64,000 nucleotides of DNA from the NCBI RefSeq assembly GCF_013116745.1, contig NZ_JABFOE010000010.1:102375-166374 (forward strand), written 5' to 3'. The DNA comes from Arthrobacter sp. 260. Its GTDB lineage: Bacteria; Actinomycetota; Actinomycetes; Actinomycetales; Micrococcaceae. The notes beneath the pieces were generated by a model that was given only the letters and a program-made list of their open reading frames with translations, was not told the DNA's origin and searched no databases. Made by a program: the position numbers and the translations under genes. Of the stretch, positions 1 to 11,437 are shown one piece after another (the first letter of the stretch is position 1; each line of letters begins with the position of its first letter).

Positions 1-2920
<2,920 letters not shown>

Positions 2921-2989
2921 TGCGAGTCCTTACGTTGGTGTCCGGGGCTACGCCCCATGTCTACCACGGGTCCGGAAGTGCGGATGACC

Positions 2990-3526
2990 CTAGGCCTGAG
3001 GCAGGGCCAAATCGGTCATTATGGTGCTGAAATCTGACATCTGCGACCAAGGAAGGTCCCCGATGACACCTGCCCGGCCCGCTTCCACGGCCTCGAGCTG
3101 CGGTGCTGCCCCAGATTCCAACAGTTCGATCATCTCCGGCGAGTATCCCCCGCGCACGGCGACGGTTCCGTCTTCGGAGTAGGCGATGATCCCGAACTGA
3201 AGTCCCCGCCACATCCCGGTGGAGGTGAGGCTCACATAGCGTTCTACTTCCGCCGTCAGGACCCTCCGGCGGTAGGTAGTCCTCCCGGACCCTGGATTGA
3301 AGGAGCCGGGAAGCGGGATCCATTCAGCCGACAAATCTTCTGCGACCCGGTGCCTGATCCACATGTCGGTGCCGATCGAGTAGCCCTCGTAAAAGTTCCC
3401 ATTCCACTCGATGTAGTGCCCGGACACCAGGACACCATCAGGACAAGCCACGTAATTCTCAGACAACGGCTCATCCGGTAGACGGTTCTCTGGGTCGGGC
3501 GGAGGAACCAGACGCAACTCAACCAC
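2990..3526 (-). CDS. hypothetical protein, 178 aa
   Basis: Unrecognised soluble protein beginning MVELRLVPPPDPENRL. It contains many beta-prone segments (GVLVSGHYIEWNGNFYEGYS, GTVAVRGGYSPEMIELLESG) and no membrane segment or signal peptide. It sits just upstream of the unknown 295-aa gene on the same strand. The pairing of two orphan proteins could reflect an immunity- or effector-like couple, but nothing in the residues proves that and no function is assigned. Confidence 0.7.
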   Translation of the reverse strand: MVELRLVPPPDPENRLPDEPLSENYVACPDGVLVSGHYIEWNGNFYEGYSIGTDMWIRHRVAEDLSAEWIPLPGSFNPGSGRTTYRRRVLTAEVERYVSLTSTGMWRGLQFGIIAYSEDGTVAVRGGYSPEMIELLESGAAPQLEAVEAGRAGVIGDLPWSQMSDFSTIMTDLALPQA

Positions 3527-3600
3527 GTAAACCTCTCATCCTTCTCCGCCGGTCAACAACCGTCGTTCACGATCACTAGCAGAACCTCGGTGCCCCGAGC

Positions 3601-4323
3601 TTATCGGGCTGGCAGGACGCACAATTCGTTGCCCGAGGGGTCGGCATAGATCCGCCAGGGCAGGTCGCCCCAGTCGGGGTGGAGCTCTTGCCCGCCACGG
3701 GTGGCGATCCCCTCGGCGACGTCGTCGGGGTTGTCTGCGGACTCGAGCCGGACATCGAGGTGAAGCCGGTTTTTCGCGGTTCCCTTCGGTGCAGGCTCGG
3801 GACAGAACTCGAGCAATAGGCCGCGATGGGAGGGATGCCGCAACGTGGTGGGCGATCCGGCCAGCTGGGGCCATCCGGTGAGCCACGACCAGAACGCGGC
3901 GTCCCGCTCCGGATCGGCAGAATCGATCGGCAGAGCAGCGATAGGTCCGGTGTTGGAATAGGCCGGCCGCTCATTCATGACGCAGAAGGCGTTGCCTTCC
4001 GGATCGGCGAGCACGGTCCAGGGCACACCGCCCTGTCCAATGTCGAGATGCTGTGCACCGAGCCCGAGCAACCGCTCGACGACGTCGGCCTGGCGATTCC
4101 CGCCGAGCAGATCCAGGTGAATCCGGGGTTCCGACGACGGCGGTTCGGGGACGCGCTGGAAGCATAGATCGAGCGCCGGTCCGCCATCGACGGCCAGCCG
4201 TGTTTCGAAGATGCCGGGCTCGTCGGTGAGCCGTTCGCCGTCGAGCGCTGCCTCCCAGAACTGTCCCAGGCGATGCGGCTCCATCGCGTCAATGACGATG
4301 TTCTCCAGATACATGGTCCACAC
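3601..4323 (-). CDS. VOC (glyoxalase-like) family protein, two tandem domains
   Basis: Two vicinal-oxygen-chelate half-modules are visible. The first (residues about 1-115) opens LENIVIDAMEPHRLGQFWEAAL and ends VLADPEGNAFCVM. The second (about 125-240) repeats the pattern with IDSADPERDAAFWSWLTGW and ends IYADPSGNELCVL. This arrangement is typical of uncharacterised actinobacterial glyoxalase/bleomycin-resistance-like proteins; the substrate cannot be deduced. The start is GTG 4323 with GGAGG four bases upstream; ATG 4314 (MYLEN) is a good alternative. It is divergent from the small membrane protein at 4350, with only 26 bp between start codons. Confidence 0.88.
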   Translation of the reverse strand: MWTMYLENIVIDAMEPHRLGQFWEAALDGERLTDEPGIFETRLAVDGGPALDLCFQRVPEPPSSEPRIHLDLLGGNRQADVVERLLGLGAQHLDIGQGGVPWTVLADPEGNAFCVMNERPAYSNTGPIAALPIDSADPERDAAFWSWLTGWPQLAGSPTTLRHPSHRGLLLEFCPEPAPKGTAKNRLHLDVRLESADNPDDVAEGIATRGGQELHPDWGDLPWRIYADPSGNELCVLPAR

Positions 4324-4349
4324 CCTACCTCCAGCGTTAACATTGCTGC

Positions 4350-4787
4350 ATGCGGATCCGGCCGATCGATCTCGTTGACGTCTTCGTCTACCTGGTGGTT
4401 CTCGGCCTGTTCATCCAGCTGCTTCCAGCGGTCATCTCGGAGACGTTCATCCTGGCATTGCTCACGGCGATCCTGCTGAAGCTCGTGTTGGAGCTGGTGT
4501 TGCGGGTGAAGAAACTGATCATCCGGCGGGTACGCGAGGCACAGACTGGGACCGCCCGGGCAATCAACGCCATCGCTCTGTTGCTGGTGTTGCCGGGAAG
4601 TAAGTTCCTGGTGCTGGAGTTGGTGGCTCTGGTCTTCGGGGACGCCGTCTATCTCGGCGGATTTTTCCAGGTGACCGCGTTGATCATCGTCCTGATGCTG
4701 GCCCGCGGCGGCGTCCGGCGCCTCTTCCCACCGGCTGTTGACGCTGCTGAGGCTGCCGGTGACCCCGTGGGTAAATCCCACCCCTAG
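4350..4787 (+). CDS. small integral membrane protein, 145 aa
   Basis: Unnamed membrane protein with three to four hydrophobic helices: VDVFVYLVVLGLFIQLLPAVI, FILALLTAILLKLVLELVL, INAIALLLVLPGSKFLVLELVALVF and FFQVTALIIVLML. A basic loop (RVKKLIIRRVRE) lies between the second and third. A -10-like TAACAT at 4338-4343 is only six bases from the ATG, so the transcript is probably leaderless. Divergent from the VOC gene. Function unknown. Confidence 0.8.
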   Translation: MRIRPIDLVDVFVYLVVLGLFIQLLPAVISETFILALLTAILLKLVLELVLRVKKLIIRRVREAQTGTARAINAIALLLVLPGSKFLVLELVALVFGDAVYLGGFFQVTALIIVLMLARGGVRRLFPPAVDAAEAAGDPVGKSHP

Positions 4788-4808
4788 CGTCCACCGGAGG
4801 ACTGGCGT

Positions 4809-5720
4809 TCAGCGACTCAAGGCTTCGGTCTGACCGGCAATCTCACGGAGCGCGGTCAGGGCGGTGTGGATAATCCGGGCGCGAATTGGATGCGTCCTGG
4901 TGAAGGCTACTATTCGGCGTTCGACCCCGGGGCCGGCAAGAGGCCGGATGGTCAGGTTGTCGGGCAGCCGGGTGAGAGCGATGCGCGGGAGCATGGTCAC
5001 CCCCAGGCCAGCAGCGGTCAGGCTGAGGGCGCCATGGTGGTCGTCCAGCCGGGCAACATACCGGGGCGTGAACCCTGCGGTGGTGCAGGCCCGCGCGATG
5101 ATCTGCCCGGTTGGTCCATCATTGATGTCGTGATCGATCCATGGCTCATCCCTGAGCTGGATCATGTCCACCACCTCTTGGGAGCACAGGGGATGATCCG
5201 CCGGTAGCACCAGATCCAGCTTCTCCTCGGCGAGAACATGTCGTTGATAGCCCTCAAGATTCAATGGATCACCGTCAGTGGGTTCGTTGCGAATGTCGAT
5301 GTCCGGTTGCCACCTGGTCCCGCCCGGTTGAAGTTCGCTGATAATGATCTCGACCACTGTGGCAGAGAACCGGTCCCGCAAAACCCCCACCACATGGGGC
5401 ATCCAGGCCTGGGCCACTGATGCAAAGCAGGCGAACGTGATCTGTTCCGCGCGGCCGGCCCGAAGATCTGCGACGCTGCGGTCAAGCCGCTCCAGGCTTG
5501 CCAGGGCCTGGCCGCTCTCCTCGGCCAGATGCAGGGCGGCCGGTGTGGCGTCGATACCCCGGCCCCGCTTCTCGAACAGCACCAGTCCGGTCTGACGTGC
5601 GAGGACGCGCAGGTGCTGGCTGACGGTGGCGGGGGTGAGGTGCAGCCCGGCGGCTGCGCCGTGCACTGATCCCGCGGAGATGACGGCACGCAGGATGACG
5701 AGCTTATGGGGATCGATCAT
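4809..5720 (-). CDS. LysR-family transcriptional regulator
   Basis: DNA-binding regulator of usual LysR length (303 aa). The N-terminal winged helix is clear (HKLVILRAVISAGSVHGAAAGLHLTPATVSQHLRVL, about residues 5-42), followed by a periplasmic-binding-like effector domain from about residue 90. It is divergent from a LysE-type exporter at 5850, the classical arrangement in which the regulator senses the exported amino acid and activates the exporter. That pairing suggests an LysG-like role; the ligand is not known. Confidence 0.92.
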   Translation of the reverse strand: MIDPHKLVILRAVISAGSVHGAAAGLHLTPATVSQHLRVLARQTGLVLFEKRGRGIDATPAALHLAEESGQALASLERLDRSVADLRAGRAEQITFACFASVAQAWMPHVVGVLRDRFSATVVEIIISELQPGGTRWQPDIDIRNEPTDGDPLNLEGYQRHVLAEEKLDLVLPADHPLCSQEVVDMIQLRDEPWIDHDINDGPTGQIIARACTTAGFTPRYVARLDDHHGALSLTAAGLGVTMLPRIALTRLPDNLTIRPLAGPGVERRIVAFTRTHPIRARIIHTALTALREIAGQTEALSR

Positions 5721-5849
5721 CCCTCATCATATGTCGTTGACTGCCAATTGTCGCTAAATATCTGCTGGTGCCATCTGACAGAAGATGTCATTCTGGAGTG
5801 CGGAACACCCGGTTCCACATTTCCCCCGCTGATCAGAAAGAACCACTCA
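5721..5849. promoter_or_regulatory. lysR/lysE divergent control region
   Basis: This 129-bp gap separates the LysR regulator from the LysE-type exporter and must hold both promoters. It contains the interrupted palindrome CATCT-N6-AGATG at 5772-5787, which fits the loose T-N11-A style of LysR sites. The assignment to the neighbouring regulator is inference from position. Confidence 0.45.
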
Positions 5850-6605
5850 ATGACCACAGCGAACTACCTCGCCCTTCTGGGTGTCGCTGTCATCCTGGCG
5901 ATCACACCCGGGCCGGACACCCTCCTGACCCTGAAGTACTCACTGCGTCGCCGCCGGACCGGACTTTGTGCAGCCCTGGGTTCCGCACTGGGAGTGTTCG
6001 TCTGGGCAGCCCTGGTCGCAGCAGGTGTGGCGACCTTCTTCCAGGACTCCCCTGCCGCGTTCCACACGCTGCGCGTGGTGGGAGGGCTGTACCTTCTCTA
6101 CCTCGGCTACCGCTCCGTGACCAGCCACCCTCGCGCTCGGGTCGCAGCGCCAGCCACCAGGAGGGTCACGGCCGGAGCCGGGACTGCCACGGAGCCGTCG
6201 GCGGGCGAAGAGCAGTTGCCTTCGCCATCGATCCCGGCGGTGTCAGCGGCGCTGTTGGAATCATCGGTGACTGACACCCGGGCAGCGGCGACCTCGGGAT
6301 GGAAGGCGTTCAGTGCAGGGATACTCTGTTGCGTCACGAACCCCAAGACCGGCCTGTTCTTCCTTGCCCTCATCCCCCAGTTCACCCCCGCCGGCACCGG
6401 TGCGCTATACATGATCGCCGTCGTCGGCGGGACCATTTCAGTGGTGATTGGCGGCTACCTCGCCATGGTTGCCTTCGGAGCCCATACGGCGAGCGTCTGG
6501 CTCAATCGGCCAGCTGTCACCCGGTGGATCGAGCGGGTGTCAGGGGGTATCTTCATCGCTCTGGGCGTGATGACCATGACCCCCGTTCTCGTCGCCATGA
6601 CCTGA
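5850..6605 (+). CDS. LysE/RhtB family amino-acid exporter
   Basis: Inner-membrane exporter of about 251 aa. The N-terminus MTTANYLALLGVAVILAITPGPDTLLTLKYSL carries the family hallmark (A)ITPGPD. Further helices follow (LGSALGVFVWAALVAAGVATFF, ILCCVTNPKTGLFFLALIPQF with the conserved NPK, and three more to the end). The ATG at 5850 is preferred over an upstream in-frame ATG because the family begins here. Between helices 3 and 4 there is an unusually long Ala/Pro/Ser/Thr-rich loop (about residues 94-150), longer than typical. It is divergent from its likely LysR regulator. Confidence 0.92.
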   Translation: MTTANYLALLGVAVILAITPGPDTLLTLKYSLRRRRTGLCAALGSALGVFVWAALVAAGVATFFQDSPAAFHTLRVVGGLYLLYLGYRSVTSHPRARVAAPATRRVTAGAGTATEPSAGEEQLPSPSIPAVSAALLESSVTDTRAAATSGWKAFSAGILCCVTNPKTGLFFLALIPQFTPAGTGALYMIAVVGGTISVVIGGYLAMVAFGAHTASVWLNRPAVTRWIERVSGGIFIALGVMTMTPVLVAMT

Positions 6606-6610
6606 TCCAC

Positions 6611-6636
6611 GGCTAGCCCTGACTACCAGGGTAGCC
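6611..6636. terminator. hairpin after the lysE-type gene
   Basis: GGCTAGCCCTG and CAGGGTAGCC form an imperfect stem around a short loop, just after the exporter stop codon and before the convergent phosphatase stop. No clear T-run follows; it probably serves both convergent genes. Confidence 0.4.
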
Positions 6637-6666
6637 AGCGAGGACGTACCGGGTTACTGCGCCGTC

Positions 6667-7434
6667 CTAGCTTTCTGCTGCGTCGCCTGCGATATCGACA
6701 ACAATGACCGAAATGTTGTCCCGGCCACCGGCCCTCAGCGCCGCCTGCACCAGGGCATCGGTGGCCTCCTGGGGGTGCGCGATCGAGGCGAGCAGGTCGA
6801 AGATCTGTTCGTCACCGACCTCGTTGATGAGACCATCCGAGCAGACCAGCATGCGATCGCCCGCAGCGGCGGGGATCAGCCAGAAATCGGCGTCGATATC
6901 GCTCCCGGTACCCAGCGCGCGGGTGACCACGTGCCGTCGCGGGTGGGTCAGGGCCTCCTCGGGAGTGATCCGGCCGTAGTCCACGAGTTCCTGCACCTCG
7001 GAATGATCAACGGTGATCTGCTCCAGACCGCCCTGGCTGAAACGGTACGTGCGCGAATCACCCACGTTGAACACCAGCCAGTAGGGGACGCCCGTCTCCT
7101 GCACCAGCACCGTCCCGCTCAGGGTGGTACCGGCACGCCCGCCCGTCTCCGCGCGGATCTGCTCATCGGCGTGGACCAGGAGTTCCTGCAGTTCATCAGG
7201 GTCAAGATCAGGAAAAGGGTGTCCGGCGATCCGGCTCTCGCCGAGAGTGCGGATACAGATGCTGCTGGCCACTTCGCCCGCCTCGTGGCCGCCCATCCCG
7301 TCGGCGACGGCGAAGATGGGGTTGGCCGCGATGAGCGAGTCCTCGTTGTGCTCGCGGCGCAGCCCGACGTCCGACGCGTACCCGCAGCTCACCGTGAGGT
7401 CGAGGCCCGCGGCCGATGTGTCGTCGGTTGTCAT
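6667..7434 (-). CDS. PP2C-family protein serine/threonine phosphatase
   Basis: Soluble Mn/Mg-dependent phosphatase of 255 aa. All PP2C motifs are visible: RREHNEDS, ADGMGGHEAGE with the metal-binding Asp/Gly, FNVGDSRTYRF, CSDGLINEV and GGRDNISVIVV. There is no membrane segment, so this is the short stand-alone form rather than the membrane PstP type. It is the last gene of a minus-strand run birA - PH protein - adenylate cyclase - phosphatase. It could reverse phosphorylation by the Ser/Thr kinase at 23-24 kb, but that is inference. Confidence 0.95.
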   Translation of the reverse strand: MTTDDTSAAGLDLTVSCGYASDVGLRREHNEDSLIAANPIFAVADGMGGHEAGEVASSICIRTLGESRIAGHPFPDLDPDELQELLVHADEQIRAETGGRAGTTLSGTVLVQETGVPYWLVFNVGDSRTYRFSQGGLEQITVDHSEVQELVDYGRITPEEALTHPRRHVVTRALGTGSDIDADFWLIPAAAGDRMLVCSDGLINEVGDEQIFDLLASIAHPQEATDALVQAALRAGGRDNISVIVVDIAGDAAES

Positions 7435-7544
7435 TTACGCCCTGTCATCCAGCTTCCGTCAATGCAATGTGTCACGTAGTTACTTGGCTACCCTAGCCGA
7501 CCGTCCCTAGAGGCCGGTGCCGTGGGGATTTCTGCCCCGCGTCG

Positions 7545-8726
7545 CTAGTCGAGGACCAGTCCGGTGCCGGTGCCCCGTGCGAGGGTCACCGGGGTGACTT
7601 CGCCAAAGCCCCTGATGGTCCGCGCTTTCTGCGGGATCAGGACAAAGCGCTCGTTTTCCCGCAGGGTCGCTGCCGTCGACGCGTCGATCAGGACGGTGCC
7701 GGGCTCCGCCAACGAGGTCAGGCGCGACGCCAGGTTCACCGTCGGCCCGTAGATGTCGCCGAGACGGGACAGGATGCGGCCCCACACCATTGACACGCGG
7801 GCCGAGGGCAGCAGGTGATCCTCGGTGAACGCCTTGGCCAAGGCGAGCGAGATTTCGGCACCGGCCTCCGGCGATTCGGCGATGTAGAGCACCTCGTCGC
7901 CGATGGTCTTGACGAGCCTGCCGCCTCCGACCGAAATGATCTCGGCGCAGACGTTCTCGAAGCGTTGCACCAGGTGGGCAAGGGTGCGCTCGTTCATCTG
8001 CCGGGACAGGCTGGTATAGGAGACGAGGTCAGCGAAGCCGACGGCGCGGGCCAGGGGCAGCGGGGCGTCGTCCTCGTCGCCCATCCGGCCCTCCGCGCTG
8101 GCCTGGAGACCGGATTCGGCGCGCAGTGCGAGCCGTTGGACCGCGGCGTTCAACTGCCGGCGCCACGCGTAGACCAGCGTCTTCTCCAGGGGTTCGATGA
8201 GGTCGGGCAGTTCGGCGACCAGGGCCTTCCGGGCGACGGCGTCGGGGATCTGCCGCTGCGCAGCCATTTCCTCGACCAGTGCCTCGATCTGCCAGACCAC
8301 CATCCGGTCGGTCATCTGCCCGATGGCCCGGGTGATGGAGATGGCGGCGTTCTCGGAGACCTTCTCGCTGCGGACCAGTTCGATGATGGTGATCAGCGCA
8401 TCCTTGTCCTTCTCAGTGAAGGCAACGTCCTCGTCGGAGATGTTCGGGAAGCCCATGGCCCGCCAGAGCTTGCGTGCCGACAGCAGGGACACCCCTGCGC
8501 GGGCGGCAACGTCACGGCGTCGCAGGGTCCGCTCGGCACCGAGGAGTTCGATCTCCAGGTTCCGGATCGCCTCGCGGCTCAGCTCCACCTGGGGAACTTC
8601 CAACTGAGGAACGTCGGTTCCCGATTCGTAACCCCTGATCGCTTCGGAGCCCTTCCCCGCCGATTCCGGGGCAGGGGTGGGCTGCGACTCGTCCTGTTCC
8701 CTGTCGGACTGGTCGTCAACCGTCAT
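7545..8726 (-). CDS. class III adenylate cyclase with N-terminal regulatory domain
   Basis: Converts ATP to cAMP. The C-terminal catalytic domain (about residues 215-390) has the complete class III set: metal Asp in GFADLVSYT, substrate Lys and second Asp in VKTIGDEVLY, and Asp/Asn/Arg in GDIYGPTVNLASRL. Upstream, about residues 45-200 (RRRDVAARAGVSLLSARKLWRAMGF ... ITRAIGQMTDRMVVWQ) resemble the autoinhibitory domain of mycobacterial Rv1264-like cyclases, which respond to pH. An ATG at 8753 also opens the frame, but GGGAGAAGAG is well spaced for the ATG at 8726. No membrane helices. It sits between a PH-domain gene and a PP2C gene. Confidence 0.93.
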   Translation of the reverse strand: MTVDDQSDREQDESQPTPAPESAGKGSEAIRGYESGTDVPQLEVPQVELSREAIRNLEIELLGAERTLRRRDVAARAGVSLLSARKLWRAMGFPNISDEDVAFTEKDKDALITIIELVRSEKVSENAAISITRAIGQMTDRMVVWQIEALVEEMAAQRQIPDAVARKALVAELPDLIEPLEKTLVYAWRRQLNAAVQRLALRAESGLQASAEGRMGDEDDAPLPLARAVGFADLVSYTSLSRQMNERTLAHLVQRFENVCAEIISVGGGRLVKTIGDEVLYIAESPEAGAEISLALAKAFTEDHLLPSARVSMVWGRILSRLGDIYGPTVNLASRLTSLAEPGTVLIDASTAATLRENERFVLIPQKARTIRGFGEVTPVTLARGTGTGLVLD

Positions 8727-8760
8727 CCGCTCTTCTCCCGTCCGTGCTGTCATCCGGTGA

Positions 8761-9321
8761 TCAATAACCCTCGAGGTCGTGCACCTGGTCAGCTTCCATG
8801 TCTACACCATCAAACATCACAGTCAGTGGGAGGTCGCCGATCGCCTCCACCATGAACTCCTTGAACGTGTGGACCTGGGGCATGTCCGGGTAAACCACGG
8901 TCCGGTCGCGACCCAGATCCACCGTGAGGTTTCCGCTGCCGGTGGAGCGCTGCAGCAGCGTCTGGGAAGTGTCCAGCTGGTAGATGCTTGCCAGCGCCAG
9001 TTCATGCTCGCGCCGGGTCGAAAACCCGCGGCGGGTGATCAGCCGGCGGCTGGTCAGGATGTACCGCATTCCCCACCAGCGCATCAATGGCCGCACAAAC
9101 ATCCGCAGCAGGATCAGGACCGCCACCGCCAGGATAAGGATCACCGCGAGCGGCACCCAGTCGACCAGGGTGGGCGGGAGACCCTGCCTGCTCAGCAGAC
9201 CCAGCCCGAACCCAGTCGCCGCCAGGACCACCAGCACTCCCACGAACGGCAGCGCCAGCGGCCGCGGGTGAGGACGGGTCCGCACAATCACATGCTCCCC
9301 CGGCGCGAGTTTCAGTCGCAC
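8761..9321 (-). CDS. PH-domain (bPH2) membrane protein
   Basis: 186 aa. Two N-terminal membrane helices (LPFVGVLVVLAATGFGLGLL, VDWVPLAVILILAVAVLILL) are followed by a bacterial PH domain: MRYILTSRRLITRRGFSTRREHELALASIYQL, then LLQRSTGSGNLTVDLG. This is the usual layout of YdbS-like actinobacterial PH proteins of unknown function. It lies 18 bp downstream of birA and is followed closely by the adenylate cyclase, so the genes are probably co-transcribed. Confidence 0.92.
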   Translation of the reverse strand: MRLKLAPGEHVIVRTRPHPRPLALPFVGVLVVLAATGFGLGLLSRQGLPPTLVDWVPLAVILILAVAVLILLRMFVRPLMRWWGMRYILTSRRLITRRGFSTRREHELALASIYQLDTSQTLLQRSTGSGNLTVDLGRDRTVVYPDMPQVHTFKEFMVEAIGDLPLTVMFDGVDMEADQVHDLEGY

Positions 9322-9339
9322 AGTGCTCAGCCGCCCACG

Positions 9340-10221
9340 TTAGGGGAACTGCCGCACGTGCACGACGTCGCCCGCCGTGACAGTGTGCAGTTCGTCGTCG
9401 TCGTCGCGGACCAGCAACGCGCCGTGGGCATCAAGACCCAGCGCGCGGCCCAGAAGTTCCATCCCGCCCGGCAGCTCGACCCGGACGCGCTCACCCAGGG
9501 TCACCATGCGGTCACTCACCCGCTGCGCGAGGGTAGTGCCGTCCGCCCATTCACGGCGGGCGTCGCCGTCGACCGCCTGGAAGGCGGCATAGTGGTCGGC
9601 GAGCCGGCGGAGGAACGCCCGCAGCAGCACGTTCCGGTCGGTGGTGGTTGCATATTCGAGCAGCAGGCTGGTGGCACTGGGGACGGGCAGCTCCTGGTCG
9701 GTCAGGGACACATTCGCTCCGACGCCGACGACGACGGCCGCTGGCCCCCCACGGTCGTCGGCGACCAGCTGCGCCAGGACACCGGCGAGTTTCCGCCCGT
9801 CGACCAGCACGTCGTTGGGCCATTTCAGCTGGGGACTGATCTCGGTGCGCTCCTCGATGCTTTCCGCCAGTGCGAGCGCGGCGAGCAGGGAGAGCCAGGA
9901 GTAGCTCTGCGTGGGCAGCGGCCGGCCCTGCGGGTTACGGGGTCGGAACAGGATGCTCACGATCAGCGAGGACCGCTCCGGGGCGATCCATTGGCGGTCC
10001 AGCCGTCCGCGTCCGGCGCTCTGCTGTTCGGCGGTGAGGACGCTGAGGTCCGGCCACTCACCCGCCCGGTGCTGGGCGTGCTGGACCAGGTCGGTATTGG
10101 TGGATCCGGTTTCGGCGACGACGTCGAGCCTGCCGTACGGTCCCTTGGGCGCGCACAGGGCGTCCCGGAGCGCCGCTTCGTCCAAACCGGGGCGTTCAAG
10201 GTTGGAGTAGCGGGAAGTCAT
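9340..10221 (-). CDS. birA: biotin--[biotin carboxyl-carrier protein] ligase
   Basis: Attaches biotin to the carrier domain of acyl-CoA carboxylase, whose alpha subunit is encoded at 20.6 kb. 293 aa. The catalytic domain shows GSTNTDL, the biotinyl-AMP loop SAGRGRLDRQW, LKWPNDVLVDGRKLAGVL and VVGVGANVSL, then a C-terminal SH3-like domain (LGERVRVELPGGMELLGRALGL). There is no N-terminal helix-turn-helix, so it is the monofunctional type and not a repressor. It is the first gene of a minus-strand run of four. The region upstream holds the repeat array described separately. Confidence 0.96.
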   Translation of the reverse strand: MTSRYSNLERPGLDEAALRDALCAPKGPYGRLDVVAETGSTNTDLVQHAQHRAGEWPDLSVLTAEQQSAGRGRLDRQWIAPERSSLIVSILFRPRNPQGRPLPTQSYSWLSLLAALALAESIEERTEISPQLKWPNDVLVDGRKLAGVLAQLVADDRGGPAAVVVGVGANVSLTDQELPVPSATSLLLEYATTTDRNVLLRAFLRRLADHYAAFQAVDGDARREWADGTTLAQRVSDRMVTLGERVRVELPGGMELLGRALGLDAHGALLVRDDDDELHTVTAGDVVHVRQFP

Positions 10222-10256
10222 ACAGCGATCTTACCCAGCACGGCTTTGGCCGGGCA

Positions 10257-10446
10257 TTTGTACAGCTGTGGCGGGTCCCCCTACCGGGCTTGTACACCTC
10301 TGGTGGGTTCTCCGCCCCACCACCCGCCACAACTGCACACGAGGGACGACGGACACCGGACGCCGGACAATGGACCCGCCACAACTGCACAAATGCTGGT
10401 GACTCTCGTCGGTGCCGACCGGACCTACCCGCCACAACTGCACACG
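10257..10446. repeat. array of five 18-20 bp repeats between birA and a DUF559 gene
   Basis: Consensus ACCCGCCACAACTGCACA. Two copies are inverted (10257-10276; a degenerate one at 10289-10308) and three are direct, starting at 10322, 10374 and 10427, thus 52 and 53 bp apart. The first inverted copy and the 10374 copy also share a further ACAAATGC tail. The inverted 10289 copy and the direct 10322 copy can pair as an imperfect hairpin with a 13-nt loop. The array fills most of the 283-bp intergenic gap. It is not a CRISPR: orientation is mixed and spacers are irregular. Function unknown. Confidence 0.85.
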
Positions 10447-10504
10447 CGGTCCAACGCTGTGGATAACAATCCCGTGGCGTGGCTGTTTGCGGTCCAATGG
10501 AGCC

Positions 10505-11437
10505 ATGACACAGCGCATGCCGCTCCCTGGACCCATCGACGGGCGGTCATTCACTACCATCGCCGCGGCAGCCATCGGCGTTCCGCGCAGCCGGACCCGG
10601 GCCAGCGACCTGAGCCTTCCGAGCAGGGGCATCCGGGTGCCCCGACAATCCACTCAGGGCATCCTCGATCGGTGCCGCCCCTACACCGAATTGGCCCCCG
10701 GGTCCTTCATCAGCCACACCACCGCAGCGGCCATCCATGGGATACCGCTGCCAAGCCGGTACAGCGTTGATACGGTATTGCATTTGTCCCGGAGCGCAGG
10801 GAAAGCTGTGCCGCGCCGGCGCGGCGTGCACGGGCATCGGCTCGCACTCCAACCGGGCGACGTCCTCGATCGCGATGGTGTGCCCGTGACAACACCGGCT
10901 CGCACCTGGCTGGACCTTGCCGGCTTGCTGACACACGAGGACCTCGTGTGTGCGGGCGACTATCTCGTCTGCTCGCACCAGCGGTCCTTCGGCGAGACGA
11001 AGCGCGCCATCATCCAACTCGCCGCTCTGGGCCAGTTTCTGGACCACCGTAGCGGAACGCAGGGAATCCCGGCCGCGCGCGCCGCCTTCGCCAGGCTAAG
11101 GGTGGGTGTCGATTCACCCCCTGAGACCCGGGTCAGGTTGGCACTTGAGGATGCTGGACTTCCACGCTTCACTGTCGATTGCCCTGTATTCGACCCGACA
11201 GGGGGCGTCGCATTCTGGACCGATCTTGGGTGCGAGGAGTATCGGACCTGTCTTGAGTACGACGGCTCCCATCACCTGACCCCTGAACAGCAGTCAGCCG
11301 ACGCCCGCCGCGATGCCTGGGCAGCCGAACTCGGCTGGGCCCAGGTCAGGTTCAACAAACTGGACCTCCGGCAGGGGAGCAACTGGATCGTGGCGAAAGC
11401 CGCGAGCGCGCTCCGCCGCCAGGGGTGGCCCGGCTAG
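10505..11437 (+). CDS. DUF559/endonuclease-domain protein (AbiEi-like N-terminal part)
   Basis: 310 aa from the ATG at 10505, which has GGAG close upstream; the frame extends further back only through the repeat array. The N-terminal half (TTAAAIHGIPLPSRY ... PARTWLDLAGLLTHEDLVCAGDYLV) resembles the DNA-binding/antitoxin-like part of actinobacterial AbiEi-type proteins. The C-terminal part (SPPETRVRLALEDAGLP ... CLEYDGSHHLTPEQQSADARRDAW) is the DUF559/Vsr-like nuclease fold with the acidic E-x-D core (LEYDGSHH). Such proteins are frequent in Arthrobacter relatives; the physiological role is unknown. Stop overlaps the convergent SDR gene by 4 bp. Confidence 0.8.
   Translation: MTQRMPLPGPIDGRSFTTIAAAAIGVPRSRTRASDLSLPSRGIRVPRQSTQGILDRCRPYTELAPGSFISHTTAAAIHGIPLPSRYSVDTVLHLSRSAGKAVPRRRGVHGHRLALQPGDVLDRDGVPVTTPARTWLDLAGLLTHEDLVCAGDYLVCSHQRSFGETKRAIIQLAALGQFLDHRSGTQGIPAARAAFARLRVGVDSPPETRVRLALEDAGLPRFTVDCPVFDPTGGVAFWTDLGCEEYRTCLEYDGSHHLTPEQQSADARRDAWAAELGWAQVRFNKLDLRQGSNWIVAKAASALRRQGWPG

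Noticed and set aside
10257..10446. CRISPR-like array
   Set aside because: Only five short copies, in both orientations and with irregular spacing; no cas genes.
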